A stretch of 64,000 bases of DNA from Pantoea sp. At-9b (GCF_000175935.2 NC_014837.1:496001-560000); one strand, 5' to 3'; positions 48,060 to 59,111 are shown, numbered from the stretch's first letter. Made by a program: numbers and translations. The notes: generated by a model not told the origin, from the sequence alone.

Positions 48060-48910
48060 GATTTGCGTTTTTCCAGGGTGCGATGACGGGACTGCACATT
48101 TTTACCACGTGAGCGGAAATAGTCGGCCAGCTGTTCGGCGATATAAACCGAACGGTGCTTACCACCAGTACAACCGATTGCGACAGTGAGATAGCTGCGA
48201 TTGTTGGTTTCCAGCATCGGCAGCCACAATTCAAGATAGCTGCGCGTCTGGTAGATAAAGTTATGCACTTCGGTATGCCGATCGAGGAAGGCTGCCACCG
48301 GGCGGTCGAGGCCGGTCATGGGGCGCAGTTTAGGGTCCCAGTGCGGGTTAGGCAGAAAACGCACGTCAAACACATAATCGGCATCAATCGGAATACCGTG
48401 TTTGAAGCCAAAGGATTCAAACACCATCGTCAGCTCACGTTCACGTTTGCCCAGCAGGCGGGTACGTAGCATTTCCGCCAATTCGTGTACCGACATCTCG
48501 GAGGTATCAATGATCAGATCGGCCCGCGAACGTAAAGGTTCGAGCAGGTCGCTCTCCTCGTCAATGGCGCTTTCCAGTGACAGATTTTTACTGGAGAGCG
48601 GATGCAGGCGGCGCGTATCACTGTAGCGACGGATGAGCGTGTTGCGGTCAGCGTCGAGAAACAGCAACTGAGGCGAAAAAGAATCCGGCAAATTATTCAG
48701 CGCGGTTTCGAAAATCTCCGGCGATTCCGGCATATTGCGCACGTCGATACTGACGGCAGCAGAGATGTTGCGTTCGCTTAAGGTATTGGCCAGCTCGGGT
48801 AATAACACCACTGGCAGGTTATCGACACAGTAAAACCCCATGTCCTCAAGCGCACGCAACGCGACTGATTTTCCTGAGCCTGACCGACCGCTAACGATCA
48901 TCAGCACCAT
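48056..48910 (-). CDS. rapZ: RapZ, RNase adapter for GlmZ
   Basis: The 284-residue protein has Walker A GRSGSGKS near residue 8, the conserved [10 protein letters not shown] near residue 247 and a basic RNA-binding C-terminus ([16 protein letters not shown]). It targets the sRNA GlmZ to RNase E and senses glucosamine-6-phosphate. A GTG one codon upstream of ATG 48910 is possible. It lies between ptsN and npr, as in E. coli. Confidence 0.97.
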   Translation of the reverse strand: MVLMIVSGRSGSGKSVALRALEDMGFYCVDNLPVVLLPELANTLSERNISAAVSIDVRNMPESPEIFETALNNLPDSFSPQLLFLDADRNTLIRRYSDTRRLHPLSSKNLSLESAIDEESDLLEPLRSRADLIIDTSEMSVHELAEMLRTRLLGKRERELTMVFESFGFKHGIPIDADYVFDVRFLPNPHWDPKLRPMTGLDRPVAAFLDRHTEVHNFIYQTRSYLELWLPMLETNNRSYLTVAIGCTGGKHRSVYIAEQLADYFRSRGKNVQSRHRTLEKRKS

Positions 48911-48962
48911 CACATTTCTCCCGTTTTAAACCGGCGCATTGGCCGGTAAAAGTAGCTGTCGC

Positions 48963-49448
48963 TTAAAGGTGGTCGTCCTGCGCTTCTGTGATAATGGCAT
49001 AGAGTTCTTCATCGCTCTGTGCGGCGCGCAAACGACGACAGACCGTTTTATCTGCCAGGCGTTTTGCCACCAGTGACAGCGTATGCAGATGGGTTTTACA
49101 CTGGTCTGCGGGCACCAGTAACGCAAACAGCAGGTCCACTGGCTGGTTGTCCACCGCGTCAAAGGCGATGGGCTGGTCGAGGCTAATGAACACGCCAACG
49201 GCGCGCAGCGTATCCTCCTCCAGTTTGCCATGTGGAATGGCGATACCATTGCCAATACCGGTACTGCCCATGCGTTCACGGGTGAGGATCGCTTCGAAAA
49301 GCGTCTGGTGAGGCAGATTGAGCTGTTTTGCTGCCAGCTCGCTGATTATTTCCAGCGCACGTTTTTTACTCTGGCAGTGTACGCCGCTGCGGGTGCAGTC
49401 CAGCGTGAGGACCGAGCTCAATTCCAGTGTCAGATCGTTGTTCATCAT
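48963..49448 (-). CDS. ptsN: PtsN, EIIA of the nitrogen PTS
   Basis: The 161-residue protein has the phosphorylated histidine in GIAIPHGKLEEDT (near residue 74). It regulates potassium transport and other targets according to its phosphorylation. A hairpin pair upstream suggests separation from hpf, with ptsN-rapZ-npr forming their own unit. Confidence 0.96.
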   Translation of the reverse strand: MMNNDLTLELSSVLTLDCTRSGVHCQSKKRALEIISELAAKQLNLPHQTLFEAILTRERMGSTGIGNGIAIPHGKLEEDTLRAVGVFISLDQPIAFDAVDNQPVDLLFALLVPADQCKTHLHTLSLVAKRLADKTVCRRLRAAQSDEELYAIITEAQDDHL

Positions 49449-49543
49449 CGTTTCACTTGCGAGTTCACATAGCCGCGAGGATCACTCACTTTACCCCGAT
49501 AACGGGAAAAATACAGTTATCCTGTTGGCGCTTGCGCAGATGA

Positions 49544-49568
49544 CAAAACGGGGCGGTTAGCCCGCCCC
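49544..49568 (-). terminator. Terminator-like hairpin downstream of hpf
   Basis: GGGGCGG (49550-49556) and CCGCCCC (49562-49568) form a 7-bp stem, followed by GTTTTG on the minus strand. Confidence 0.65.
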
Positions 49569-49580
49569 ATTCTGTGCTCT

Positions 49581-49603
49581 GAGTGTCGAACCGGTCGACA
49601 CTC
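49581..49603. repeat. Perfect 9-bp inverted repeat after hpf
   Basis: GAGTGTCGA (49581-49589) and TCGACACTC (49595-49603) flank a 5-base loop, 14 bases beyond the hpf stop and just before the terminator. Confidence 0.75.
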
Positions 49604-49617
49604 TGCAAGCGTGAAGG

Positions 49618-49905
49618 TTAGTGTTTTTTCAGTTTGTCTTTATGTTTGGTCAACTGACGGGAAAGCTTGTCGATCAATCCGTCAATGGCCGCGTACATGT
49701 CTTCCGCTTCCGATGTCGCGTGCAATTCACCGCCGTTCACATGCAGTGTTGCATCAGCAATCTGCGTTACCTTCTCCACTTTCAGAACAATATAGACCTG
49801 ATTAATCCGATCAAAATAGTGTTCCAGTTTGGCAAATTTGCTGTTTACAAATTCGCGCAGCGGCTCGGTAATCTCTACATTCAGTCCGGTAAGGTTTATC
49901 TGCAT
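49618..49905 (-). CDS. hpf: HPF, short-form ribosome hibernation-promoting factor
   Basis: The 95-residue protein begins MQINLTGLNVEITEPLREFV and has the beta-alpha fold of HPF/RaiA with a short C-terminal basic tail. It stabilises 100S ribosome dimers in stationary phase. It lies 21 bases after rpoN. Confidence 0.96.
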   Translation of the reverse strand: MQINLTGLNVEITEPLREFVNSKFAKLEHYFDRINQVYIVLKVEKVTQIADATLHVNGGELHATSEAEDMYAAIDGLIDKLSRQLTKHKDKLKKH

Positions 49906-49926
49906 AGGTCTTCCTTCTCAATACAT

Positions 49927-51360
49927 TCAAACCAGCTGTTTACGCTGATTCGAGGGCGGGATGGACAAAGACTCGCGATACTTAGCAACCGTACGGCGGG
50001 CCACCATGATGCCCTGTTCAGATAACATGGAGGTCAGTTTGCTGTCGCTCAAGGGTTTTGCGGGGTTTTCCGCAGAGATCAATTTTTTCACCAGGGCACG
50101 GATCGCTGTCGATGAGGCTTCGCCGCCACCTTCGGTGTTCACATGACTGGAGAAAAAATATTTCAGTTCAAAGATGCCACGCGGACTGTGTAAATACTTT
50201 TGCGTGGTCACTCGGGAAATGGTGGACTCATGCATATCCACGGCCTGGGCGATATCCGCCAGTACCATGGGACGCATGTACTCCTCGCCCTGTTCAAAAA
50301 ACGCCTGCTGCTGTTCGACGATACAGCGTGTCACTTTCAGCAGCGTGTCGTTACGGCTCTCCAGGCTCTTAATCAGCCACTTGGCTTCCTGTAAATTGCT
50401 GCGGATAAACTGGCTGTCACTGTCGTTACGTGCTGCTCCGCCCATCGCTGCATAGTGCTGATTAATCTTAAGACGCGGTACGCTGTCGGCATTCAGTTCT
50501 ACCGTCCAGCGTGTGCCGACTTTTCGCACCAGCACATCCGGAATCACATACTCAGGTTCGCTGGTATTGACCGACTGGCCCGGACGCGGGTCCAGCGATT
50601 GAATCAGTACCATCGCCTCTTTCAGTACATCTTCTTTCAGACGCGTCATACGCATCAGGCTGCGGAAATCGTGATTGGCCAGCAGATCGAGATGGTCGCT
50701 AACGATTAAACGCGCTTCCGCCAGCATCGGCGTGTCGGTGGCGTACTGAGAAAGTTGTACCAGCAGACAGTCACGCAGGTCACGTGCACCCACACCAACC
50801 GGATCAAAACGCTGCACGCGTTTTAACACCGCTTCCACTTCTTCCAGCGTCAGCTCTTCATCACCGATGCTGTCGCAAATATCCTGGAGGGTCACGGTGA
50901 GATAACCGGTGTCGTCGATAGCATCCACAATGGAGGTCGCAATGGCACGATCGGTATCGGTGAACGGTGTCAGCTCAACCTGCCACATCAGGTAATCCTG
51001 TAGCGACTGGGTGGTTTCACCCTGATAAACCGGCAGTTCATCATCCTGATAATCGGTACCCGTTCCAGAAGGGGTTCCGGCGGTGTAGATTTCGTCCCAG
51101 GTTGCGTCGAGCGGCAGCTCTTCCGGCATCTCTTTTTGTTCCAGCGCCTCGCGGGTATCGAGTGCCTCGCTTTCCTGATATTCGCGTGTGTCTACTTCTT
51201 CATGGAGTTCTGATTGTTCAAGCAATGGGTTGCTTTCCAGCGCCAGTTGTAATTCCTGCTGGAGTTCAAGCGTAGAGAGTTGCAGCAAGCGGATTGCTTG
51301 CTGCAACTGGGGTGTCATCGCCAGCTGTTGGCTGAGCCTGAGTTGCAAACCTTGCTTCAT
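49927..51360 (-). CDS. rpoN: RNA polymerase sigma-54 factor
   Basis: The 477-residue factor has an N-terminal glutamine-rich activator region ([20 protein letters not shown]), an acidic region II, the core-binding region and the C-terminal RpoN box ARRTVAKYR (near residue 455). It directs nitrogen and other enhancer-dependent promoters. It lies between lptB and hpf. Confidence 0.98.
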   Translation of the reverse strand: MKQGLQLRLSQQLAMTPQLQQAIRLLQLSTLELQQELQLALESNPLLEQSELHEEVDTREYQESEALDTREALEQKEMPEELPLDATWDEIYTAGTPSGTGTDYQDDELPVYQGETTQSLQDYLMWQVELTPFTDTDRAIATSIVDAIDDTGYLTVTLQDICDSIGDEELTLEEVEAVLKRVQRFDPVGVGARDLRDCLLVQLSQYATDTPMLAEARLIVSDHLDLLANHDFRSLMRMTRLKEDVLKEAMVLIQSLDPRPGQSVNTSEPEYVIPDVLVRKVGTRWTVELNADSVPRLKINQHYAAMGGAARNDSDSQFIRSNLQEAKWLIKSLESRNDTLLKVTRCIVEQQQAFFEQGEEYMRPMVLADIAQAVDMHESTISRVTTQKYLHSPRGIFELKYFFSSHVNTEGGGEASSTAIRALVKKLISAENPAKPLSDSKLTSMLSEQGIMVARRTVAKYRESLSIPPSNQRKQLV

Positions 51361-51408
51361 AATCCGGATTGAATTTCCTAAGCAAACGTCGGAGGTTACG
51401 ACACCTTA

Positions 51409-52134
51409 TCAGAGTCTGAACTCTTCGCCCAAATAAACACGCTTAACCTGCTCATCTGCAAGTATTTCATCGGGCGTGCCGTGGGCAATCAAGTGCCCCT
51501 GGCTGACGATGTAAGCGCGTTCACAGACGGCAAGGGTTTCGCGCACGTTGTGATCGGTAATCAGCACACCCAATCCGCTATCACGCAGATGCTCAATGAT
51601 CTTCTTGATATCAATGACGGAAATGGGGTCGACACCGGCAAAAGGCTCATCCAACAGGATGAATTTAGGGTTGGCGGCCAGCGCGCGGGCAATCTCAACA
51701 CGACGGCGTTCACCGCCGGAGAGTGCCTGACCCATGCTGTCACGCAGATGTTCAATGTGGAACTCTTCCATCAGCTCGTTAGCGCGATCCTGACGCTGCT
51801 CTTCGGTAAGATCGTCACGGATCTGCAACACCGCCATCAGGTTGTCGTAAACGCTAAGGCGACGGAAAATGGAGGCCTCCTGCGGCAGATAGCCGATGCC
51901 GCGACGTGCGCGCGCATGCAGTGGCAAAATGCTGATGTCTTCATCATCAATCACAATGCGACCGGCATCGCGCGGTACGATACCGACCACCATGTAGAAG
52001 GTGGTGGTTTTACCGGCCCCATTGGGGCCAAGCAAACCGACGATTTCGCCGGATTTCACTTGCAGGCTAACGTCTTCTACCACGCGGCGGCCTTTGTAGG
52101 CTTTCGCCAGGTTTTCAGCGATCAGTGTGGCCAT
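51409..52134 (-). CDS. lptB: LptB, ATPase of the lipopolysaccharide transporter
   Basis: The 241-residue ABC ATPase has Walker [10 protein letters not shown] near residue 38, signature [16 protein letters not shown] and Walker [16 protein letters not shown]. It powers LptB2FGC extraction of LPS from the inner membrane. The gene follows lptA after 5 bases. Confidence 0.98.
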   Translation of the reverse strand: MATLIAENLAKAYKGRRVVEDVSLQVKSGEIVGLLGPNGAGKTTTFYMVVGIVPRDAGRIVIDDEDISILPLHARARRGIGYLPQEASIFRRLSVYDNLMAVLQIRDDLTEEQRQDRANELMEEFHIEHLRDSMGQALSGGERRRVEIARALAANPKFILLDEPFAGVDPISVIDIKKIIEHLRDSGLGVLITDHNVRETLAVCERAYIVSQGHLIAHGTPDEILADEQVKRVYLGEEFRL

Positions 52135-52139
52135 AGAAA

Positions 52140-52694
52140 TTAGTTACTCTTTTTTTGGCTCTGGGAAGAACCGTCTTTGTCCTGCAACTGCGACGGCACC
52201 AGCACGGTGGTCACACGTTTGCTCTGGCCCTGACTGTAGGCCTGCATTTTTTGCTCTTTCACCAGATACGTGATGCGATCGCCCTTGATGTTGCTATCCA
52301 GCTGTTCAATGTAGGCGTTACCGGTCAGCTCAACAAAGTCATTCGCCAGTTCGTAATGAAGTTTGGCGGCATGGCCTTGCACCGGCTTACCGTTGTCCTG
52401 CATCTGATAAAAGGTCGCAGGGTTGCCCCAGGCATCCACAATGGTTTTTTTGCTGTCGCCGCCCGGACGGGTGACAACCACTTTGTCGGCGGTGATCTTG
52501 ATCGATCCCTGGGTAACGATAACGTTGCCGGTGAAGGTGGCGACGTTGCCTTGGAGATCCAGTGACTGATTCTCTGAATCGATATTAACGGGTTTGTCCG
52601 AGTCCCCGGTTAAGGCCAGAGCGGGCAGGCTGGTGGCTAACAGGGCGCTGACCAGCAGTAACTTAAGGCTGTTGTTTTTCATTTTGGATTTCAT
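52140..52694 (-). CDS. lptA: LptA, periplasmic lipopolysaccharide bridge protein
   Basis: The 184-residue protein has a Sec signal peptide (cleavage near ALA-L, about residue 28) and a beta-jellyroll OstA domain with [15 protein letters not shown] and KVVVTRPGG. It forms the periplasmic bridge for LPS. The ATG at 52694 overlaps lptC by about 30 bases; a TTG 21 bases upstream is less likely. Confidence 0.95.
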   Translation of the reverse strand: MKSKMKNNSLKLLLVSALLATSLPALALTGDSDKPVNIDSENQSLDLQGNVATFTGNVIVTQGSIKITADKVVVTRPGGDSKKTIVDAWGNPATFYQMQDNGKPVQGHAAKLHYELANDFVELTGNAYIEQLDSNIKGDRITYLVKEQKMQAYSQGQSKRVTTVLVPSQLQDKDGSSQSQKKSN

Positions 52695-53241
52695 AGGAGG
52701 ATTTGACCTTTTCAATCAACTGGGCATGTTTCGTCCGTAAGTTGCCGCGCATCTTCATGCCAGTAGAGTTAAAACTGCGGCCATAAAGGGTGACCTGATC
52801 GTCAGAGGTGACATCCTGGGTGACGAGATTCACCACCGCATTATCGGTTTTAATGCGCTCCAGCTCCGAATCCTGCGTCAGGGTGTTCACTTCAACGTGG
52901 CCGTAAAGATAAAGCATACGATCTTTGGTGAGCTTTGCCTTATCGGCGCGCACAGACCACGTCGGAATTTTATTCACGTCGTAAGTGGTCATCACCGGAT
53001 TATCGAACCAGCTCAGTTCATCGGCAGCAAAGTAGGTCACTTTATCCGAAATGAGTCTGTAGGCCAGCGCACCGTCTGGATTGTACACCACGGTGTGAGA
53101 AGTCGAACTGGTGTAAGTCGGCTCCTGGTCGTTGGTGGTAACCGGCGCTTTGCTCTCATCCTGGTTGGTAAGATTCCAGCCAATCAGCACCAGAGCGATT
53201 AGGGCCAGAATCAGCGTTATCCAACGCCTGCTTTTACTCAT
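52663..53241 (-). CDS. lptC: LptC, inner-membrane anchor of the LPS bridge
   Basis: The 192-residue protein has one N-terminal membrane helix (about 8-25) and a periplasmic jellyroll domain with TYDVNKIPTWSVRADKA. It connects LptB2FG to LptA. Its start overlaps the end of kdsC by 4 bases. Confidence 0.96.
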   Translation of the reverse strand: MSKSRRWITLILALIALVLIGWNLTNQDESKAPVTTNDQEPTYTSSTSHTVVYNPDGALAYRLISDKVTYFAADELSWFDNPVMTTYDVNKIPTWSVRADKAKLTKDRMLYLYGHVEVNTLTQDSELERIKTDNAVVNLVTQDVTSDDQVTLYGRSFNSTGMKMRGNLRTKHAQLIEKVKSSYEIQNEKQQP

Positions 53242-53804
53242 ACTGATTGCCCTTTGGCATCCTCAAATTTGTTCTGCGCCATTAAGATCAGATCGCAAAG
53301 TTCACGTACCGCGCCACGGCCACCGGCAATGCGGGTGACATAATGTGCACGCGGCAACAGAATCGGGTGTGCATCGGCGACAGCAACACTCAGACCCACA
53401 CGGGCCATGACCGGCCAGTCGATCAGGTCATCACCGATATACGCCACCTGTTCCGCAGATAATGACAGTTTATCCAGGAGTTCGCGCCAGGCCAAAAGCT
53501 TATCCGATTGTCCCTGGTAAAGATGCGTAATGCCGAGGGTTTTACAGCGATCTTCCATCAGTTTGGCATTGCGACCGGTAATAATAGCCACTTCAATGCC
53601 GGAGGTCAGCAGGCAACGAATGCCATAGCCATCGCGCACGTTGAAGGCTTTCAGTTCTTCGCCGCTGTTGCCCATGTAAATCAGGCCATCGGACATCACG
53701 CCATCAACATCACAAATCAGCAGGCGGATCTGCGCCGCGCGCGCCATCACATCTGCGCTCACCGGACCATAGCAGGTCTCGATCGCAGCGGTTTCAACAC
53801 TCAT
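53238..53804 (-). CDS. kdsC: KdsC, KDO-8-phosphate phosphatase
   Basis: The 188-residue HAD-family phosphatase has the nucleophile motif ICDVDGVMSDG (near residue 31) and GDDLIDWPVM near residue 120. It releases KDO for LPS core synthesis. The ATG at 53804 follows aggaaaag; an in-frame upstream extension of 14 codons is rejected. Confidence 0.96.
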   Translation of the reverse strand: MSVETAAIETCYGPVSADVMARAAQIRLLICDVDGVMSDGLIYMGNSGEELKAFNVRDGYGIRCLLTSGIEVAIITGRNAKLMEDRCKTLGITHLYQGQSDKLLAWRELLDKLSLSAEQVAYIGDDLIDWPVMARVGLSVAVADAHPILLPRAHYVTRIAGGRGAVRELCDLILMAQNKFEDAKGQSV

Positions 53805-53817
53805 GTTCTTTTCCTGT

Positions 53818-54798
53818 TCAGACCACGCCGGCGCGCAGCATGTCATGCATATGTATCACACCGAGCAGGCGATCGTCATCGGCCACCAGCAGCGCAGTGA
53901 TGTTTTTGTTTTGCATCAAATTAAGTGCGTCAACGGCCAGCATGTTCGGACGCACGCGAATACCGCCGCGCGTCATCACATCTTTGATGCTGGCTGACTG
54001 GAAATCGATCCCCATATCAAACACCCGGCGCAAGTCACCATCAGTAAAGATACCTTCGATTTTCATCAGGTCATCGACGATCACCGTCAGGCCGAGATTT
54101 TTACGCGTGATCTCCAGTAGCGCATCACGCAGCGACGCATCCCGGGAGACGTGTGGGATCTCGTCGCCGCTGTGCATGATGTCACTGACATGCAGCAGCA
54201 GTTTACGTCCGAGTGCACCGCCGGGATGGGAGAGCGCAAAATCTTCCTGGGTAAAGCCACGCGCTTCCAGCAGTGCGACGGCCAGCGCATCGCCCATCAC
54301 CAGTGTCGCGGTGGTGCTGGTCGTGGGGGCCAGGCCCAGCGGGCAGGCTTCCTGTGGTACTTTCACGCACAGATGCACATCGGCAGCACGGCCCATGGCG
54401 CTGTCGGCACGGCTGGTGATACAAATCAGCTGGACTTTTTGTCGCTTCAGAACCGGGATCAACGCGAGGATCTCGTTGGATTCACCGCTATTGGAAATCG
54501 CCACCACCACATCATCGGTGCTGACCATGCCGAGGTCACCGTGGCTGGCTTCCGCCGGGTGCACAAAAAAAGCCGGGGTTCCGGTACTGGCGAAGGTAGC
54601 GGCCATTTTTTTGCCAATATGCCCGGACTTGCCCATGCCCATCACCACCACTTTCCCCCGGCAAGCGAAGATCATCTCGCAGGCGCGGGAGAAATCGTCA
54701 TTGATGTATTGATCGAGTTGCTCAAGCCCTTCGCGCTCAATGCGCAGCACCGCTTTGCCTGCCTGTTGAAAGTCAAAATCCAGTCGCTGATGTGACAT
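53818..54798 (-). CDS. kdsD: KdsD, arabinose-5-phosphate isomerase
   Basis: The 326-residue enzyme has an N-terminal SIS domain (GMGKSGHIGKKMAATFASTG near residue 53; SNSGES near 102) and two CBS domains (about 205-326). It converts ribulose-5-phosphate to arabinose-5-phosphate, the first step to KDO. It lies between yrbG and kdsC. Confidence 0.97.
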   Translation of the reverse strand: MSHQRLDFDFQQAGKAVLRIEREGLEQLDQYINDDFSRACEMIFACRGKVVVMGMGKSGHIGKKMAATFASTGTPAFFVHPAEASHGDLGMVSTDDVVVAISNSGESNEILALIPVLKRQKVQLICITSRADSAMGRAADVHLCVKVPQEACPLGLAPTTSTTATLVMGDALAVALLEARGFTQEDFALSHPGGALGRKLLLHVSDIMHSGDEIPHVSRDASLRDALLEITRKNLGLTVIVDDLMKIEGIFTDGDLRRVFDMGIDFQSASIKDVMTRGGIRVRPNMLAVDALNLMQNKNITALLVADDDRLLGVIHMHDMLRAGVV

Positions 54799-54814
54799 GC
54801 TCAGTCTGTCCTTA

Positions 54815-55795
54815 TTAACTTGGGGTAAACATGGGGCTCAGCCACAGCCAGCACACCCACACGATGAATCCAGCCAACAATAAGGTGCCTGCGGCGCGGC
54901 CAATACGGCGGCGCGGTTGCAGGCACAGCAGGGCGAACAATACGCTCACGCCCAACATGATCCAGTAATCACGGGCAAACGCATGGGGATCGATGCTGCC
55001 CGGATGAATCAGTGCAGGCAGACCCAGTACGATGGCCAAATTATAAATGTTGGCACCGATCAGGTTGCCAATCGCGATATCGTCCTCGCCTTTCATGGCA
55101 CCGGCAATCACCGTCGCCAGTTCCGGTAAACTGGTACCAACGGAGATCAGCGTCAGGCCCATCACCAGTTCGCTCACGCCGAAATAGTCGGCAAAGACGG
55201 TCGCGTTATCGATCACCATCCGCGTCGACATGGGCAGGATCAGCAAAGCGACGGCAAGCCACAGAAAGGCCACCGTATTGCCGGTTTCGTCGCGCGGCAG
55301 CTCGGCTAATTGTTCGCGCGTCAGCGTGTCATTGTTTTCGCGTTCTGCCCGGCGTGCGATGCGGATGACCACCAACAGATAAACCAGCGCAATCAGCAAC
55401 AACGCCACGCCATCCAGGCGGCTAAGATGATTATCAAACAACATAATGCCGCTCAGCAGTGAGACCAGCAGCATTAACGGGAGTTCGCGACGAATCAGGT
55501 TGGAGTGGACGGTTAAAGGGTGCAACAGCGCCGCGCCGCCAAGAATTAACAGAATATTGGTGATGTTCGAACCCAGCGCGGTACCTACCGCTAAATCCAT
55601 CTGTCCATGTTGCGCAGCAGAGAAAGAGACAATCAATTCAGGAAGCGAAGTGCCGATGCTGACCACCGTCATACCGATGATTAATGGCGGGATGCCAAAG
55701 GATCGACTGAGGATCGCGGCACTGAAAACTAATCGGTCAGCGCCGTAAGCCAGTAAAATCAATCCAATAAACAGCAGGGCAGTGGCTACGAACAT
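54815..55795 (-). CDS. yrbG: YrbG, sodium/calcium exchanger family protein
   Basis: The 326-residue inner-membrane protein has the two inverted alpha-repeats of the CaCA superfamily, each with the G-T-S-L-P-E-L ion-binding motif (near residues 49 and 218). It is predicted to exchange Ca2+ for Na+ or H+. It heads the kdsD-kdsC-lptC-lptA-lptB operon and is divergent from mlaF across 226 bases. Confidence 0.95.
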   Translation of the reverse strand: MFVATALLFIGLILLAYGADRLVFSAAILSRSFGIPPLIIGMTVVSIGTSLPELIVSFSAAQHGQMDLAVGTALGSNITNILLILGGAALLHPLTVHSNLIRRELPLMLLVSLLSGIMLFDNHLSRLDGVALLLIALVYLLVVIRIARRAERENNDTLTREQLAELPRDETGNTVAFLWLAVALLILPMSTRMVIDNATVFADYFGVSELVMGLTLISVGTSLPELATVIAGAMKGEDDIAIGNLIGANIYNLAIVLGLPALIHPGSIDPHAFARDYWIMLGVSVLFALLCLQPRRRIGRAAGTLLLAGFIVWVCWLWLSPMFTPS

Positions 55796-56021
55796 GAAAA
55801 ATCCTTGATGGCCGGGGGTGTCGGCGCACCTTGGCCGACGGGTAAAAACATGAGCGCATTGAAACAGGCGCTGATTTTGACTGTCTGAGAGGCAAAAGTA
55901 AATTTTAAGGCGGTTTTCGCCACACCGGGTGGGTAAGTTTCTGTAAAACTCTCGTGCATGACGGCCTTACAGGCTACCATCCCCGGACACGATAACGCCC
56001 GATCCCCATTAAGAGGTAAAG

Positions 56022-56837
56022 ATGATCCAGCAACAAACGAATCTGGTTGAGGTTCGTGGCGTGAGCTTTTCGCGCGGAGATCGTACCATTTTCGACGACA
56101 TCTCCTTAACCGTACCGGCGGGTAAAGTTACCGCCATTATGGGACCGTCGGGTATTGGTAAAACCACGTTGCTTCGTTTGATTGGCGGCCAGCTGCAACC
56201 TGATAAAGGTGAAATCTGGTTTAACAATGAAAACATCCCCTCACTTTCACGCCGCAGATTGTATGAAGTGCGTAAAAAAATGAGCATGTTGTTCCAGTCG
56301 GGTGCACTTTTTACCGATCTCAGCGTCTTTGATAACGTCGCCTGGCCGCTGCGCGAGCATACGCAATTACCGCCGGAGCTGTTGCACAGTACGGTGATGA
56401 TGAAGCTGGAAGCGGTGGGGTTGCGTGGTGCGGCCAAGCTGAAACCGGCGGAACTGTCAGGCGGTATGGCGCGCCGTGCTGCGCTGGCGCGTGCCATTGC
56501 GCTGGAACCGGATCTGATCATGTTCGATGAACCCTTTGTCGGGCAGGACCCGATCACCATGGGCGTGCTGGTAAAATTGATCGATGAACTGAACCATTCG
56601 CTGGGTGTGACCTGCATTGTGGTTTCGCACGATGTGCCAGAGGTCTTGAGCATTGCCGATCATGCCTATATTGTTGCCGGGCAAAAAATTATTGCTCAGG
56701 GAAGCGCGCCTGAATTGCGGCAAAACGCCGATCCACGTGTGCGCCAGTTTATTGAAGGGCATGCGGATGGCCCGGTGCCGTTCCGCTTTCCAGCCGGGGA
56801 TTATCTGGCTGACTTGACCCATGTAGGGAGAACCTAA
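56022..56837 (+). CDS. mlaF: MlaF, ATPase of the phospholipid-transport system
   Basis: The 271-residue ABC ATPase has Walker [10 protein letters not shown] near residue 43, signature [15 protein letters not shown] and Walker [14 protein letters not shown]. MlaFEDB handles retrograde phospholipid transport that keeps the outer leaflet asymmetric. It is the first gene of mlaFEDCB, 4 bases before mlaE. Confidence 0.97.
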   Translation: MIQQQTNLVEVRGVSFSRGDRTIFDDISLTVPAGKVTAIMGPSGIGKTTLLRLIGGQLQPDKGEIWFNNENIPSLSRRRLYEVRKKMSMLFQSGALFTDLSVFDNVAWPLREHTQLPPELLHSTVMMKLEAVGLRGAAKLKPAELSGGMARRAALARAIALEPDLIMFDEPFVGQDPITMGVLVKLIDELNHSLGVTCIVVSHDVPEVLSIADHAYIVAGQKIIAQGSAPELRQNADPRVRQFIEGHADGPVPFRFPAGDYLADLTHVGRT

Positions 56838-56841
56838 ACTG

Positions 56842-57624
56842 ATGTTGTTACAGGCGCTGGCGTCACTCGGACGTCAGGGGATAAACACCTGTGCGGCGTT
56901 TGGCCGGGCAGGGATGATGCTGTTTCATGCGCTGGTGGGTAAACCCGCGTTTCGCAAACATGCGCCATTGCTGGTTAAGCAACTCTATAGCGTGGGCGTC
57001 ATGTCCCTGCTGATCATCATGGTGTCCGGGCTGTTTATCGGCATGGTGCTGGGATTGCAGGGCTATCTGGTCCTGACCACTTACAGCGCGGAAACCAGTC
57101 TTGGCATGTTGGTGGCGTTATCGCTGCTCCGCGAACTTGGTCCGGTGGTGACCGCACTGCTGTTCGCCGGACGTGCCGGTTCGGCGTTGACCGCAGAAAT
57201 TGGCCTGATGAAGGCAACGGAGCAACTCTCCAGCATGGAGATGATGGCGGTTGATCCGCTGCGCCGGGTGGTGTCACCGCGTTTCTGGGCCGGTTTCATT
57301 AGCATGCCACTGCTGGCGCTGATCTTCACCGCGGTGGGGATTGCCGGTGGTGCGTTGGTGGGCGTTAGCTGGAAAGGGATCGATCCGGGGTTCTTCTGGT
57401 CCGCGATGCAGAATGCCGTGGATTTCCGCACTGATATCATCAACTGCATTATCAAAAGCGCAGTCTTCGCCATTACGGTGACCTGGATTGCGCTGTTTAA
57501 TGGCTATGATGCCATCCCGACCTCGGAAGGGATCAGTCGGGCAACGACGCGTACCGTGGTGCACGCTTCACTGGCGGTACTCGGATTGGATTTTGTGCTG
57601 ACAGCACTGATGTTTGGGAAATAA
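56842..57624 (+). CDS. mlaE: MlaE, permease of the phospholipid-transport system
   Basis: The 260-residue protein of the MlaE/YrbE family has about five membrane helices. ALLREL with [22 protein letters not shown] near residues 95-120 is the family signature. It forms the inner-membrane channel for MlaF, MlaB and MlaD. Confidence 0.97.
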   Translation: MLLQALASLGRQGINTCAAFGRAGMMLFHALVGKPAFRKHAPLLVKQLYSVGVMSLLIIMVSGLFIGMVLGLQGYLVLTTYSAETSLGMLVALSLLRELGPVVTALLFAGRAGSALTAEIGLMKATEQLSSMEMMAVDPLRRVVSPRFWAGFISMPLLALIFTAVGIAGGALVGVSWKGIDPGFFWSAMQNAVDFRTDIINCIIKSAVFAITVTWIALFNGYDAIPTSEGISRATTRTVVHASLAVLGLDFVLTALMFGK

Positions 57625-57626
57625 CA

Positions 57627-58154
57627 ATGCAAAGCAAGAAAAACGAAATTTGGGTAGGCGTCTTCATGCTGCTGGCACTGCTGGCACTGCTGTTTCTCAG
57701 CCTGCGTGTTGCCGACCTGAAGTCGCTGGGGACTGAACCCACATGGAAGCTGTATGCCACTTTCGATAATATCGGCGGCCTGAAAGTCAGCTCACCGGTC
57801 AAGGTGGGTGGGGTGGTGATTGGCCGTGTGACCGATATTTCGCTGGATGACAAAACTCTGTCACCGCGCGTCACGATGGCGATCAGCGATCAATACGCTG
57901 ACAAAATCCCGGACACCAGTTCACTGGCGATCCGCACCCAGGGGTTACTGGGTGAGCAGTTCCTGGCACTGAATCTGGGCTTTGATGACCCGGATCTCGG
58001 TTCCGCTATGCTGAAAGATGGTGACACGTTGCGCGATACCAAATCGGCGCTGGTGTTGGAAGATTTGATCGGCCAGTTCTTGTATAAGAGCGGCGACAAC
58101 AAAAACGATAACAAACAACAGGGTGCGGAGAGCGCGCCTGCAGCAACGGAATAA
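57627..58154 (+). CDS. mlaD: MlaD, MCE-domain phospholipid-binding protein
   Basis: The 175-residue protein has one N-terminal membrane helix (about 8-26) and an MCE domain with [21 protein letters not shown] near residues 48-68. It forms the hexameric periplasmic ring on MlaFEB that receives lipid from MlaC. The tail is acidic and disordered. Confidence 0.97.
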   Translation: MQSKKNEIWVGVFMLLALLALLFLSLRVADLKSLGTEPTWKLYATFDNIGGLKVSSPVKVGGVVIGRVTDISLDDKTLSPRVTMAISDQYADKIPDTSSLAIRTQGLLGEQFLALNLGFDDPDLGSAMLKDGDTLRDTKSALVLEDLIGQFLYKSGDNKNDNKQQGAESAPAATE

Positions 58155-58173
58155 TCCCAAGAGGTACAACACG

Positions 58174-58806
58174 ATGTTTAAACGTTTACTGATGATTGCC
58201 ATGCTGGCCATCGTTCCCCTGGCCGCTACGGCCGCGGACCAGAGCAATCCCTATAAACTGATGAATGAAGCGGCGGCGAAAACCTTTACCCGCCTGAAAA
58301 ACGAGCAGCCTAAGATCAAGCAAGATCCGAACTACCTGCGCGATATCGTGCGCCAGGAATTGCTGCCGTATGTTCAGATCAAATACGCCGGTGCACTGGT
58401 GCTGGGACGTTACTACCGTGACGCGACCCCTGCGCAGCGTGATGCTTACTTTGAGGCTTTTGGTGAGTATCTGGCGCAGGCTTATGGTCAGGCACTGGCC
58501 CTGTACCATGGTCAGACCTACCAAATCCAACCGGAGCAGCCGATTGGCGATGCCAACATCGTGGCGATTCGCGTGACAATTGTTGATCCCAATGGCCGTC
58601 CGCCGGTCCGTCTTGATTTCCAGTGGCGTAAGAACACCCGCACCGGCGACTGGCAGGCTTATGACATGGTGGCGGAAGGCATCAGTATGATCACCACTAA
58701 ACAGAACGAGTGGGGCGATCTGCTGCGTACCAAAGGTATTGATGGTCTGACTGCGCAGTTGAAGGCGTCAGCGGCACAGCCTATCTCTCTGGATAAGCAG
58801 CAATAA
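58174..58806 (+). CDS. mlaC: MlaC, periplasmic phospholipid carrier
   Basis: The 210-residue protein has a Sec signal peptide (cleavage near ATA-A, about residue 21) and the Tol-Tol-Ttg2 fold. It carries phospholipid between MlaA-OmpC and MlaD. The ATG at 58174 follows aagaggt and gives the normal signal peptide; an open frame 17 codons upstream is rejected. Confidence 0.96.
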   Translation: MFKRLLMIAMLAIVPLAATAADQSNPYKLMNEAAAKTFTRLKNEQPKIKQDPNYLRDIVRQELLPYVQIKYAGALVLGRYYRDATPAQRDAYFEAFGEYLAQAYGQALALYHGQTYQIQPEQPIGDANIVAIRVTIVDPNGRPPVRLDFQWRKNTRTGDWQAYDMVAEGISMITTKQNEWGDLLRTKGIDGLTAQLKASAAQPISLDKQQ

Positions 58807-59111
58807 TGAGCGAACCGTTACGCTGGCAGCGTACTGCCAGCACTCTGGCCCTGAGCGGCAAACTGGATCGCGAAACGCTGCTGGCCTTATGGCGTCAGCG
58901 CGACACGGCCATGGTGGGTATTGATACCATCGATGTGGCGGCGTTGGACCGCGTAGATTCAGCCGGTCTGGCCCTGCTGGTGCATTTGCGTGAAATCGTC
59001 CGTGCACAAGGTAGCACGCCCTGCTTTAGCGGCATTACCGATAAACTCCAGTCTCTGATTACGCTGTATAACTTGCAGCAGATAATTGTTTCTGCGGAAA
59101 AAACAGCCTAA
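58806..59111 (+). CDS. mlaB: MlaB, STAS-domain subunit
   Basis: The 101-residue cytoplasmic STAS protein has RVDSAGLALLVHLRE near residues 57-71, around the STAS conserved serine. It binds MlaF and is needed for activity. Its ATG overlaps the mlaC stop by one base (TAATG). Confidence 0.95.
   Translation: MSEPLRWQRTASTLALSGKLDRETLLALWRQRDTAMVGIDTIDVAALDRVDSAGLALLVHLREIVRAQGSTPCFSGITDKLQSLITLYNLQQIIVSAEKTA

Noticed and set aside
53840..54712. 290-codon open frame on the plus strand
   Set aside because: It is antisense to kdsD, rich in Ser, Arg and Ile, with no domain.
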